Below are positions 1-8,253 of a stretch of DNA of 22,772 bases, piece by piece. Position 1 is the stretch's first letter. The number at the start of each line of letters is the position of its first letter. This DNA is from Armatimonas sp043757465 (GTDB lineage: Bacteria; Armatimonadota; Armatimonadia; Armatimonadales; Armatimonadaceae), in assembly GCF_043757465.1 (NCBI RefSeq), contig NZ_JAYVPL010000080.1, forward strand, positions 1 through 22,772, written 5' to 3'. Position numbers and translations under genes: made by a program. Under the pieces are notes generated by a model. That model made no database searches. It had not been told where the DNA came from and saw only the letters and a program-made list of their open reading frames with translations.

Positions 1-288
1 GAGGCGGCGGAGATTCTGCGGCTTTCGGAACATACAGTGCGCGACCAGGTGCGGGATGGAAAGATTCCTTCGACTAAGTTGGGGCATCGGACGGTGCGGA
101 TTCGGCGGGCGGAGGTGGAGGCGCTTTTGCCACGTGCCGAGAGCCCGAGCGTGAGGCCGATTCGGCTGGATCGTGTGGGGATTGGGAGCTGGTTGCTTGG
201 CGTGGTGGACAGTGAGGAGAGCGCCGAGGGGAAGCTGGGACGGATTCAGGCGTTTGCGCGAGGGCTTACGGTGGAGTTGCGAACGTAG
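1..288 (+). CDS. Partial excisionase-like helix-turn-helix protein (5' end outside window)
   Basis: The frame is open from base 1, so the start lies upstream, and it stops at TAG 286-288. The first visible residues (EAAEILRLSEHTVRDQVRDG, followed by IPSTKLGHRTVRIRR) have the pattern of the HTH_17/excisionase family: a winged-helix DNA reader in which an A-x-x-L-x-(L/V)-S helix-turn-helix is followed by a short wing and a basic strand. About 50 residues of unrecognised C-terminal sequence follow. Such proteins are either phage or element excisionases or small regulators bound to DNA; nothing here tells which. It converges with the next gene. An ATG at 37 would remove the first recognition helix, so the true start is probably upstream. 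The HTH assignment is fairly safe; the role is unknown. Confidence 0.6.
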   Translation, partial: EAAEILRLSEHTVRDQVRDGKIPSTKLGHRTVRIRRAEVEALLPRAESPSVRPIRLDRVGIGSWLLGVVDSEESAEGKLGRIQAFARGLTVELRT

Positions 289-320
289 CAGTACTCCACC
301 GGATACCAAACGTCGCCTCC

Positions 321-1019
321 CTACTTACGCCCGTTGCGCTTCCGGCTGGCTCGGGCGATACGGCTGCGGTTGCGATCCTTCTCAGAGCGCTTTTTCAGCG
401 GCATGGCACCTAATCCTGAAGAGGAGCCCGACGAGGAAAGGTTCACCGGCGGCGCGAAGCCAAGTTCGCGGTTGTACTGAGTGAGCCATGCTTGGATGCC
501 TTCCTCCGAGCTCATGTCGAAGCCGCGATCCCGTCCCTGCATGAACATCGACTTGGCTGGTCCGTAGTTCTCAGGGTTGGCTAGCTCCCGTTCCAGGCGC
601 ATCGCGGCCTCGTCGTCGAGCGCTGCGACAAAGCCGGGCGCGTTCTCCAGAAGGTAGGCCCGCCCCAGGAAGCTCCAGAAGGCTCGTAGCTCCACGATGA
701 TCGCCGCTGCCTCGCTCGCCTCGACCGAGACTTTGCGGGGAATCTCTTCAAAGATCACACTGTCGAAGGAATCGGGGTCGAGATCGGGCAGTCCGGCTGC
801 CACATACCGTATCATGAACTCGACAAAGGTACCGGCCCAGTGTAGCTCCTGACCGGAAGCGGCCAGCGCGACGCCCTCCTCGGAGCGCTCGAACTGTGCG
901 ATGATCTCATCCCGATAGCGGCTCGGGGCATTCTCATCGAACTCCTCGATGATGTCATCGTCGTCGAGCGCTTGGTCGAAGAAGGGAGCGCGTATGTCAA
1001 AAGGGGGCACGTTGCTCAT
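321..1019 (-). CDS. Hypothetical protein with acidic N-terminus and strongly basic C-terminal tail
   Basis: A 232-aa protein that I cannot assign to a named family. The first 30 residues are very acidic (DDDDIIEEFDENAP). The middle is predicted to be helical, with aromatic patches (IIVELRAFWSFLGRAYLLEN), and looks like a folded domain. The last ~25 residues are rich in Lys and Arg (KKRSEKDRNRSRIARASRK), which suggests binding to nucleic acid or an acidic partner. It has no signal peptide or membrane segment. The ATG at 1019 is preceded by an AGGA ribosome site and, further up, a perfect TATAAT. It lies 49 bases downstream of the vWA gene on the same strand but probably has its own promoter. 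Codon use matches the window. The coding call is good; the function is unknown. Confidence 0.7.
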   Translation of the reverse strand: MSNVPPFDIRAPFFDQALDDDDIIEEFDENAPSRYRDEIIAQFERSEEGVALAASGQELHWAGTFVEFMIRYVAAGLPDLDPDSFDSVIFEEIPRKVSVEASEAAAIIVELRAFWSFLGRAYLLENAPGFVAALDDEAAMRLERELANPENYGPAKSMFMQGRDRGFDMSSEEGIQAWLTQYNRELGFAPPVNLSSSGSSSGLGAMPLKKRSEKDRNRSRIARASRKRNGRK

Positions 1020-1047
1020 TGATTTTTCCTGTCGGTTCGCTAGTCCG

Positions 1048-1053
1048 ATTATA
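1048..1053 (-). promoter_or_regulatory. Candidate -10 box for the 232-aa hypothetical gene
   Basis: Read on the minus strand this is a perfect TATAAT, 28 bases upstream of the ATG at 1019, in the short gap after the vWA gene. An AGGA ribosome site lies between it and the start codon. No good -35 hexamer is visible at 16-18 bases spacing (the best match is GACGGT inside the end of the vWA gene), so the call rests on the -10 and its location only. Confidence 0.4.
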
Positions 1054-1068
1054 GCCTATGCTGCGACT

Positions 1069-2358
1069 CTACCGTCGCCGAAGAAACGTCGGAATATCGA
1101 GCATATCGGTTTCCGTGCCCGTGTAGCTGCTCTCAGAAGGTGCCGCCAGACGTGTCTGCATCTTACGCGACTTATACAGTGCCTCTTTCGAAGCCAGCGC
1201 CACATCCTGCTCTAAAAGCCGCTCCATCTCCACCACGCTGTCCGCTATCCAGCCATGCTCCGCACCCAGCTCCCGTAGCTCCGCCAGCGCACGCTCCGCA
1301 CCCGCACGGTCGCCACGGCCCAGACGACGGCGGAAGGAGAGGAGGAGACGCGCACTCAAAGACTCCGCTCGACGGCTGATGAGCAACTCCTCTTCGGGCA
1401 GCGCAGACCAGGTGCTGGCCTCCAGCGCCGGGAGCTCTAGCAGGCTCAGTGCCATCGTAAAGCCCGTTCCCTCCATGCCCTTGCCTGAGACGCTCACCGA
1501 GAGCAGGGCGTGGCTACCCTCCGCCTTTGCTCCATGGTGTAGGCGCACCAGAAGCCATGTCTCCGCGCCGTAGGCCAGGTCGGAGAGGGGGATCGGTCCA
1601 TCCGCTCGGATCTCTTCTTGGGAGAGCACCTCAACGATCACGCCCGCACCAGGGACGAGAGTGGCCGAGAGCTGGCGGCTATGGAGCGCCTCCACCAGAT
1701 CCAGCTCCTCCGCGAAATCCCTGTAGAGGTCTTCGGCACTCTGGCTGAAGTAGTTCTGCCCTTGCCCCGCCTTGGCCATACCCACCATCAGCTCTTCGTT
1801 AAAGCTACGTCCTAGACCAATCGTGGTTGTGCTGATCCCCGCTCCCGCCATCTCCTTGCACTGAGCACAGATCGTGGGAATATCGGTAATGCCCTCGTTG
1901 GCTTGGCCGTCGGAGAGCAGTACCACGCGAGAAAGGGTTCCCTCCCGCTCGGACTGCGTCGCCAGCTCTTGCGCGCCCTGGAGCCAGCCCCCGTGTAGCG
2001 CCGTATTGCCCCCCGATTCAATGCCCGCAATCGTGCTCTGGAGCCGTGCAGGGTTTCCTGTGTGCTGGAGGGGCACGAGAGTCTGCACACGGTTGTCGAA
2101 GACGACCACCGCCACCTGATCCCGCTCGGTGAGCCGCTCGACAATGAGCTGTGCACAGCGCTTCGCCTCAGCCAAGGGCTGCCCATCCATCGAGCCCGAG
2201 CGATCCAAGACCAGTGCCAGGTGCAGAGCGGGTCGCTGCTTCATCTCACTTTGAGGCGGCGCGGTGGGAGCCTGCACCCGGATCAGCACATCGAGCGTGC
2301 CCCCTGCCTGAGAGATTCCCGACTTCTGCGGGGTTAATGTAATCGTTGCCGTTGTCAT
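1069..2358 (-). CDS. von Willebrand factor A domain protein (YfbK / Ca-activated channel-like type)
   Basis: A 429-aa protein. Residues about 45-225 form a vWA domain with an intact metal-ion-dependent adhesion site: D52-R-S54-G-S56 in LVLDRSGSMDG, a Thr in SGGNTALHGG, and the distal LLSDGQANEG. The remainder is a beta-rich part followed by a helical tail (DRAGAERALAELRELGAEHG). There is no signal peptide or transmembrane segment, so it is probably cytoplasmic. vWA domains bind partner proteins through Mg2+ and often act with AAA+ ATPases, but none is adjacent on this strand. The ATG at 2358 overlaps the stop of the upstream MerR-like gene (ATGA), so the two are translationally coupled. It lies at the edge of the defence operon. 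The domain call is secure; its role, including any link to defence, is inference. Confidence 0.88.
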   Translation of the reverse strand: MTTATITLTPQKSGISQAGGTLDVLIRVQAPTAPPQSEMKQRPALHLALVLDRSGSMDGQPLAEAKRCAQLIVERLTERDQVAVVVFDNRVQTLVPLQHTGNPARLQSTIAGIESGGNTALHGGWLQGAQELATQSEREGTLSRVVLLSDGQANEGITDIPTICAQCKEMAGAGISTTTIGLGRSFNEELMVGMAKAGQGQNYFSQSAEDLYRDFAEELDLVEALHSRQLSATLVPGAGVIVEVLSQEEIRADGPIPLSDLAYGAETWLLVRLHHGAKAEGSHALLSVSVSGKGMEGTGFTMALSLLELPALEASTWSALPEEELLISRRAESLSARLLLSFRRRLGRGDRAGAERALAELRELGAEHGWIADSVVEMERLLEQDVALASKEALYKSRKMQTRLAAPSESSYTGTETDMLDIPTFLRRR

Positions 2359-2999
2359 AACCGTAACCGTCCTTTCCGGGCGAGCTCGCCCAGCAGTGCG
2401 GCGCGAAATAGCTCCGCCGCACTCTCCACCTGCTCCGCGGTGACACTCTCCAGTGCCGACTGCGAAAGCGATACCTCACACCAGTGCGTGAGAGTCAGCC
2501 GTAGCCGTACCTCGCGCACTACCCCCTCCGTCGCCAGCTCCCGCTGGGCCGCTCGCACCCCTTGCCGCTGCTTGAGCGCCACAGGGTTAGGGGCAGGTAC
2601 GGGCAGGGCAACGGGAGCTGAGGAAACGGTTTCCCCTTGCTGAAAGCGCTCGATGAGCTCCTGTGCCTTGGTTTTCTTGGTTGCCCGCTGTGGCAGGAGC
2701 GCAACTAGGGCCTCGTCCGTCTGCATGGACAGATACTCGCCCACTTTAGCCAGCGGCCAGCCGTCCTCCAGAAGCGTACGTGCCGCTAGAAACTCTATCG
2801 CCTGTCGCTGCCCAAAGAGCGCCTCTCTGCCCTCGCGCTGTGGCCGCTGGAGCACACCCGAGGTGACATAGAAACGCACCAGGCGCTCGCTGGGAGTCGG
2901 TTCCTGACTCAGTGCGTAGTGCGGCAAGAGATCCGTGAGCACGTCGGCGAGCTGGGCCGCGGTTCCTGTCCAATCTGACGAAAGTTTCGATAACACCAT
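2355..2999 (-). CDS. MerR-like transcriptional regulator coupled to the vWA gene
   Basis: Taking the ATG at 2999 gives 214 aa. Residues about 36-95 look like a MerR-type winged helix: SERLVRFYVTSGVL, a wing rich in Arg and Gly, then FGQRQAIEFLAARTLLEDGW and PLAKVGEYL. This is the order of helix-turn-helix, wing and helix 3-4 of that family. The C-terminal half is a Pro/Ala linker plus an unrecognised helical domain with no obvious cysteine metal site or drug-binding domain. A longer start at ATG 3014 is possible on paper, but that codon lies inside the -10 box of a strong promoter, so I prefer 2999. Its stop overlaps the vWA start by four bases. It is transcribed away from the defence operon and could regulate both directions from the shared 133-base interval. 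The family call is moderate because the sequence is divergent. Confidence 0.7.
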   Translation of the reverse strand: MVLSKLSSDWTGTAAQLADVLTDLLPHYALSQEPTPSERLVRFYVTSGVLQRPQREGREALFGQRQAIEFLAARTLLEDGWPLAKVGEYLSMQTDEALVALLPQRATKKTKAQELIERFQQGETVSSAPVALPVPAPNPVALKQRQGVRAAQRELATEGVVREVRLRLTLTHWCEVSLSQSALESVTAEQVESAAELFRAALLGELARKGRLRL

Positions 3000-3008
3000 G
3001 ATTAATGG

Positions 3009-3026
3009 TAACATTAAATACTGTTA
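3009..3026. promoter_or_regulatory. Inverted repeat TAACA-N8-TGTTA over the -10 region; candidate operator
   Basis: TAACA at 3009-3013 and TGTTA at 3022-3026 form a symmetric 18-base site around the minus-strand -10 box. A dimeric regulator bound here would cover the promoter of its own gene, and the site sits about 110 bases upstream of the first defence gene. The arms are only five bases long and the area is AT-rich, so chance is a real alternative. Confidence 0.35.
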
Positions 3027-3041
3027 TTTTTATTCTGTCAA
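3013..3041 (-). promoter_or_regulatory. Sigma-70-like promoter of the MerR-like/vWA operon
   Basis: On the minus strand a perfect -35 TTGACA (3041-3036) is followed after exactly 17 bases by TTTAAT (3018-3013), one of the best promoter matches in the window. It lies in an AT-rich patch that contrasts with the GC-rich genes. The predicted start of transcription is near 3006, leaving a leader of under ten bases before the ATG at 2999. The spacer is 17 bases, not the 19-20 that classical MerR activators untwist, so any control by the encoded regulator may work as repression. Confidence 0.6.
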
Positions 3042-3077
3042 GCAATGGGCTGAAATGAGGTACACTTTCGAATACGT

Positions 3078-3098
3078 CCTGCTTGGTCTCCAGGCAGG
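3078..3098 (+). promoter_or_regulatory. Stem-loop in the presumed leader of the defence operon
   Basis: CCTGCTTGG (3078-3086) pairs with CCAGGCAGG (3090-3098) as a nine-base stem with one T-G wobble and a three-base TCT loop. It ends 34 bases before the ATG of the large helicase. No T-run follows, so it does not look like an intrinsic terminator. It could stabilise the leader or be a protein or RNA target. No clear plus-strand promoter was found: TACACT at 3061-3066 is a possible -10, but without a matching -35. Confidence 0.4.
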
Positions 3099-3132
3099 AT
3101 AAGCTCTCTCGATTAGGGAAAGTACGCTCACT

Positions 3133-6100
3133 ATGTTTCTACTGCGGCAGCAACTTGTTAACGATTTCAGTGAGTACATCCACAGCTTTCTCAACATTAA
3201 ACAATCTCGAATCTCAGAGTATGTTGAGAACGAACTGGGGCAAGGAGCGCTCTGGCCAGAGCCTCTAGTGCAGCTTAATCCGTCGTTTGAACCAGGACAG
3301 CTCATTGATGAGTTAGTAGAGATAGGCAGACTGGATGCACGCTGTAGTGGCATTTTTCGCCGAAGCAAGTCGGAAGCCGCACCGAATGGACAACCACTGC
3401 GTCTCTTTCGGCACCAAGAACAAGCGATAGATCGGGCGCAACAGGGGAAGAACTATGTCCTGACAACGGGAACCGGCTCAGGAAAAAGCCTTAGCTACAT
3501 CCTGCCGATTGTGGATGCCATTCTCAAAGAAGGATCGGGCAAGGGCATTCGAGCACTTGTCGTCTATCCGATGAACGCGCTGGCTAACTCACAGGTGGGT
3601 GAGCTGACGAAGTATCTAGGAGCAAAGCCGCTCGTGACTTTTGCGCGTTACACCGGCCAAGAGTCCCAAGAGGAGCGTGACCAGATTACGGCGAGTCCAC
3701 CCGACATCCTACTAACCAACTACATGATGCTGGAGCTGATTCTCTCCCGCCCGCTGGAGAAGCAGCTCGTGGAGTCCATGGGCGGCTTACGGTTCGTGGT
3801 GCTGGATGAGCTCCACACCTACCGGGGACGGCAGGGAGCCGATGTCGCACTTTTAGTGCGGCGACTCAGAGAGCGATCCGGCGTGCCGAAGATTCAGTTC
3901 ATTGGCACCTCAGCGACGATGGCGACGGAGGGAAAGGCAGCGGAGCGGCGGCAAGCGGTCAGTGAAGTAGCCACACGTCTCTTTGGCGTAACTGTCCAGC
4001 CTGAGGATGTTATTGGGGAGACTCTACAGCGCCTCTCACCCGCTCGACAAATTCAAGAGGCGACATTTCTTCAAGAACTAGGTGAGAGTCTTGGTACAGA
4101 AGCCCCCACCCGTCGCGGAGCATTTCTCTCTCATCCCCTCACAAGCTGGCTGGAGTCCACTATTGGCCTACGCACCGACGATGAAACGCGATTGGTTCGC
4201 GCACACCCGGCACCACTACACGGAGCGCAAGGAGCAGCGCACCTTCTCGCCTCGGATCTGGGCATCGCTGAGGAAGAAGCGGCTCTTCGCATTGAGAGTC
4301 ACTTACTTGCGGCGGGCAATATTGAGCCTGATCCCCGCACGGGGGCACGCCCCTTTCTGTTTCGTCTGCACCAGTTTCTCTCGCCCGGAACTGGCGTTTT
4401 TTCCACGCTGAACGAGGGCGACGACCGTTATCTAAGCCTAGATGGGCAGAAGTCCGACCCGAACAACCCGGAGCACTTACTCTTCTCGCTGGCGTTCTGT
4501 CGCTCGTGTGGGCAGCACTACTACCTGGTGTTCCGCCAGCAGGATGAGAGCGGGGTTGAGCGGGTGATCCCGCGGGCACTCTCAGAAAATCCCGTGGATG
4601 AGCTGACGACCAAGGGCTTCCTCTACATTCCTGAGGACGGCACTTTCCCGAACCCTGAGGATCTCATCCCTGAGGACTGGTACGAGGAGCACCGTGGGAA
4701 GCGACGTCTGCGAAAATCGCGGGAAGCCTACCAGCCCCAATCCGTGAGTGTGGGGAGGGACGGACGCTTTGGGGGCAGTGTACAAGCCTGGTTTTTGCGC
4801 GCCCCTTTTTGCCTCTGTGTCAACTCAGACTGCGGCGTAGCGTACACCCCACGCGACAGTGACATCAGCAAGCTGTCTGTACTCGGACTGCAAGGACGGA
4901 GCACGGCAACCACGACACTTAGCCTCAGTACGCTGGCTTTTCTGCGGGAGAGCAAAGAGGTCGAGGAGAGCGCCCGTAAGCTTCTAGCATTCACCGATAA
5001 CCGCCAGGATGCCTCCCTCCAGGCAGGGCACCTGAACGATTTTGTTGAGGTGGGGCTACTGCGTGCAGCGATCTATGCAGCGGCGCGGGATGCAGGCAGC
5101 GGTGGGATTGCACAAGATGCTATCGCGCTGGCTGTCGAGAAGCAGCTTGCCTTGCAGCCCGAAGACTACTCGGAGCAAGCGGGTGCACTTCCTCGCCAAG
5201 TGGAGCAGCGCCGTAAGGCACTGCGTGATGTGCTCGGCTACCGTATCTTCCGGGATCTGCGGCGTGGCTGGCGGATCAATGCGCCAAACCTAGAGCAAGT
5301 GGGACTCCTGAAGATTGAGTACCCGGATCTGAGGTTTGTCTGTGAGGACGAGAGCTACTGGCAAGGGAGCCATGAGCTGCTTTTAGGAGCCAGTGCCGCA
5401 ACGCGAGAGTATATCTGCTTGGAGCTTCTGGAGCGCATGCGAAAGAAGCTGACGATCCATGTGGACTATCTCAAAAGCGACTATCAGGAGCAGATCCAGC
5501 GCAACAGCTCCACGCTTCTGAAGCTCCCCTGGGCACTCTCCGACGACGAGGCAGCAAAGATGGAGACGGCAACTTTCGCCTGGCTCCACTCCGGAAAACT
5601 CAAGGATGAGCTCAACGACTTATTCCTGACTCCGCGCAGTGCACTCGGGGTCTTTCTGCGGCGTCAGAGTACGTTTGGGGTCGCGGGATTAAAGCTCAAT
5701 CTGGAAAGCACACAGACACTTCTTGAGGATCTGGTGCGGGTACTTCTCAGCGTTGCCTTGATCCGTGAGGTAGAGCCCGCGACAGGACTGACGGCGTACC
5801 AGCTCAATGCCGATGCGTTTGTTTGGCGGGCGAGTGAGCCTGCGGAGAATGAGAAGCGGACACAGAACCGGTTCTTTGAGCGCTTCTACCGAGAGCGTGC
5901 CACTCAGCTCAAGGGAATCTACGCACGCGAGCATACCGCGCAAGTCCCTGCTCGTCAGCGCGAGGAGCGCGAGCAGGACTTCCGTGCGGGGAAGCTGCCC
6001 GTGATGTTCTGCTCCCCCACGATGGAGCTAGGAGTAGACATTGCGGATCTCAACGTCGTGAACCTGCGCAATGTCCCCCCCACTCCGGCGAACTACGCAC

Positions 6101-8253
6101 AGCGCAGTGGTCGCGCGGGACGAAGTGGACAGCCCGCTCTGGTCTATACCTACTGCACCTCGGGAAGTCCGCACGACCAGTACTACTTCCGGCGGCAGGA
6201 GCAGATGGTTGCGGGAGCCGTTGCCCCGCCCCGCCTCGATGTCGCCAACGAAGACTTGGTTCGCTCTCATGTCCATGCGATCTGGCTAGGTGAGGCGGAT
6301 CTCTTTCTGGAAACGTCACTGGCGGATCGGGTACTGGACGTGCAGGGAGATACTCCGACGCTTTTGCTCCGTGAGGAGCTGACAGAGCGCCTTCAAAGTA
6401 CCCAGGTGCGTGACAAGGCACGGCAGCGGGCGAGGCGGATGCTCGACGACATTCAAGCGGAGCTCTCGACAACGTCCTGGTACACGGATCGCTGGCTTGA
6501 TGACATCATTGGGCAGATTCCGCTGAGCTTTGACCGTGCCTGTGACCGCTGGCGAAATCTCTACAGAGCGGCTCTGGAGCAGGCACGAGCACAGGATAAA
6601 ATCATCCGCGATGCCACCACGCAGCACGGGGCGCGTGAGCAAGCGCAGCGGCTTCGGCGCGAAGCGGAGCAGCAGATGGCACTTCTCCGAGATGCCTCCA
6701 GTGCCACCCTCTCGGACTTCTATGTCTACCGGTACTTGGCCAGTGAGGGCTTCCTGCCTGGCTACAACTTCCCCCGCCTGCCGCTCTCGGCATATCTGCC
6801 CGCACAGCGGGGCAAGAGCGATGATTTTCTCTCTCGCCCCCGCTTTCTCGCAGTCTCTGAGTTTGGCCCTGGGGCGGTGGTCTATCATGAGGGATCGCGC
6901 TACCTGGTGGATCGGGTGCTGACTTCGGCGAGCGGACGTAGTGAGGATGGAAAGCTCAACACGCTCTCGGTGAAACTCTGCACTACCTGCGGCTATGTTC
7001 ACAGCGGCGACATCGTCACCACGGTGAATGTCTGTGAGCGGTGTGGCTCGCCGCTGGAGCAAGAGGCGGAGATCGTCAATCTGTTTCGGATGGAAGCGGT
7101 TAACCTCCGACGGCGCGATAGGATCACCTGCGACGAGGAAGAGCGGATGCGGCAGGGCTACGAGCTGCGTACCGGGGTTCAGTTCAAGGGGCTCCCCGGA
7201 GCGCTTCAGAGCTTTCGTGCCGAGGTGAAGGGAGCGGATGGCGGCATGTTGGCGACCATGACCTATGCTCAGGCGGCGACGATCTGGCGCATTAACGTCG
7301 GCTGGAACCGGCGCAAGAACAAGCAGGCCCTGGGCTATCAGCTGGATACGGACACCGGACGCTGGCTCTCGGATACGGGAGCAAATACCTTGATGGAGGC
7401 GGACACCGATACCCACGCCCAGCGGGCACAGCGCGTCGTGCCCTTTGTGGAGGATCGGCGCAATGCGCTGATCTTTGAGCCAAAAGCAGCTCTGAGCATC
7501 GCGCAGTTTGCCAGCCTCCAGGCGGCACTCAAAGCCGCGATCCAGGCAGTGTTCCAGCTCGAAGACAGTGAGCTGGCGACTGAGCCACTCCCCAGCTCCG
7601 ATGTGCGCAATGCGGTGCTTCTCTATGAATCGGCGGAAGGGGGTGCGGGGGTTCTTCGCCGCTTGGTGGACGAGCCACGGGCACTGCAAACCGTGGTGCG
7701 TAAGGCGCTGGAGCTCTGCCACTACGACCCGGAGACGCTGGAGGACAAGCGGCGTAGTGAGCGGGCACGCGAGGACTGTAGCACGGCTTGCTACGACTGC
7801 CTGATGTCCTATGGCAACCAGCGAGACCACTTGCTGGTGGATCGGCGGGCGCTTCTGGAAGTGCTGGTTGCCCTCAAAGACGCGACCGTGGAGGCGGGCA
7901 GTGGTCTGAAAAGTCGCAGTGCGCAGCTCGCGCTGCTTTTAGAGAAGGCGGGATCTAACCTGGAGCGGGAGTGGCTGAAGCTCCTAGAGGCGAAGAACTT
8001 GAACCTGCCAACCTATGGTCAGTACCGGATTCCCGACGCGCACACGGTGCCTGACTTTGTCTATGTGCACGGTGCGACGAAGCTGGTGGTCTACATAGAC
8101 GGCCCACCGCACGACTACCCCCAGCGGCAACTTCGCGATGCGGAGCAAGACTTCACGCTGATGGCGCAGGGCTGGCTTGTCCAGCGGTTTCACCACAAAG
8201 CTGACTGGGAGAAGCTCCTCAAAGAGTTCCCCTCGGTGTATGGAGCAGTTTGA
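3133..8253 (+). CDS. DISARM/Druantia/MrfA-type SF2 helicase with DUF1998 domain and C-terminal Vsr/DUF559-like nuclease fold
   Basis: A 1706-aa ATP-dependent helicase, probably acting on DNA. RecA-like domain 1 has Walker A TTGTGSGKS (111-119), DELH (225-228) and SAT (260-262). An insertion carries cysteines at 456/459 and 560/562/567, a likely zinc cluster. RecA-like domain 2 has FTDNRQDASLQAGH (~620), a motif around 957-975 (MELGVDIAD) and QRSGRAGR (990-997). A four-Cys knuckle follows at 1283/1286/1301/1304, then a DUF1998/MZB domain (~1450-1570; LLYESAEGGAG, cysteines 1549/1553/1556). The last ~100 residues have P1640-D-F, then YID1656-G-PPH-D, resembling Vsr/DUF559 nucleases. This layout combines on one chain what DISARM splits between DrmA and DrmB; DruE of Druantia and MrfA are relatives. 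The ATG at 3133 has only a weak AGGGAA site 12 bases upstream. It is first in the operon and overlaps the next gene by one base. The helicase/DUF1998 call is secure, the nuclease part moderate. Confidence 0.9.
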   Translation: MFLLRQQLVNDFSEYIHSFLNIKQSRISEYVENELGQGALWPEPLVQLNPSFEPGQLIDELVEIGRLDARCSGIFRRSKSEAAPNGQPLRLFRHQEQAIDRAQQGKNYVLTTGTGSGKSLSYILPIVDAILKEGSGKGIRALVVYPMNALANSQVGELTKYLGAKPLVTFARYTGQESQEERDQITASPPDILLTNYMMLELILSRPLEKQLVESMGGLRFVVLDELHTYRGRQGADVALLVRRLRERSGVPKIQFIGTSATMATEGKAAERRQAVSEVATRLFGVTVQPEDVIGETLQRLSPARQIQEATFLQELGESLGTEAPTRRGAFLSHPLTSWLESTIGLRTDDETRLVRAHPAPLHGAQGAAHLLASDLGIAEEEAALRIESHLLAAGNIEPDPRTGARPFLFRLHQFLSPGTGVFSTLNEGDDRYLSLDGQKSDPNNPEHLLFSLAFCRSCGQHYYLVFRQQDESGVERVIPRALSENPVDELTTKGFLYIPEDGTFPNPEDLIPEDWYEEHRGKRRLRKSREAYQPQSVSVGRDGRFGGSVQAWFLRAPFCLCVNSDCGVAYTPRDSDISKLSVLGLQGRSTATTTLSLSTLAFLRESKEVEESARKLLAFTDNRQDASLQAGHLNDFVEVGLLRAAIYAAARDAGSGGIAQDAIALAVEKQLALQPEDYSEQAGALPRQVEQRRKALRDVLGYRIFRDLRRGWRINAPNLEQVGLLKIEYPDLRFVCEDESYWQGSHELLLGASAATREYICLELLERMRKKLTIHVDYLKSDYQEQIQRNSSTLLKLPWALSDDEAAKMETATFAWLHSGKLKDELNDLFLTPRSALGVFLRRQSTFGVAGLKLNLESTQTLLEDLVRVLLSVALIREVEPATGLTAYQLNADAFVWRASEPAENEKRTQNRFFERFYRERATQLKGIYAREHTAQVPARQREEREQDFRAGKLPVMFCSPTMELGVDIADLNVVNLRNVPPTPANYAQRSGRAGRSGQPALVYTYCTSGSPHDQYYFRRQEQMVAGAVAPPRLDVANEDLVRSHVHAIWLGEADLFLETSLADRVLDVQGDTPTLLLREELTERLQSTQVRDKARQRARRMLDDIQAELSTTSWYTDRWLDDIIGQIPLSFDRACDRWRNLYRAALEQARAQDKIIRDATTQHGAREQAQRLRREAEQQMALLRDASSATLSDFYVYRYLASEGFLPGYNFPRLPLSAYLPAQRGKSDDFLSRPRFLAVSEFGPGAVVYHEGSRYLVDRVLTSASGRSEDGKLNTLSVKLCTTCGYVHSGDIVTTVNVCERCGSPLEQEAEIVNLFRMEAVNLRRRDRITCDEEERMRQGYELRTGVQFKGLPGALQSFRAEVKGADGGMLATMTYAQAATIWRINVGWNRRKNKQALGYQLDTDTGRWLSDTGANTLMEADTDTHAQRAQRVVPFVEDRRNALIFEPKAALSIAQFASLQAALKAAIQAVFQLEDSELATEPLPSSDVRNAVLLYESAEGGAGVLRRLVDEPRALQTVVRKALELCHYDPETLEDKRRSERAREDCSTACYDCLMSYGNQRDHLLVDRRALLEVLVALKDATVEAGSGLKSRSAQLALLLEKAGSNLEREWLKLLEAKNLNLPTYGQYRIPDAHTVPDFVYVHGATKLVVYIDGPPHDYPQRQLRDAEQDFTLMAQGWLVQRFHHKADWEKLLKEFPSVYGAV

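Noticed and set aside
3000..3014. ATG at 3014 as start of the MerR-like gene
   Set aside because: This codon falls inside the -10 box of the promoter that should transcribe the gene.
6316..7830. Open minus-strand frame of about 500 codons opposite the large helicase
   Set aside because: It is a mirror of high-GC coding on the plus strand, shows no recognisable domain, and the plus-strand frame has clear helicase motifs. The same applies to the long frames opposite 8331-9158 and 12304-13644.
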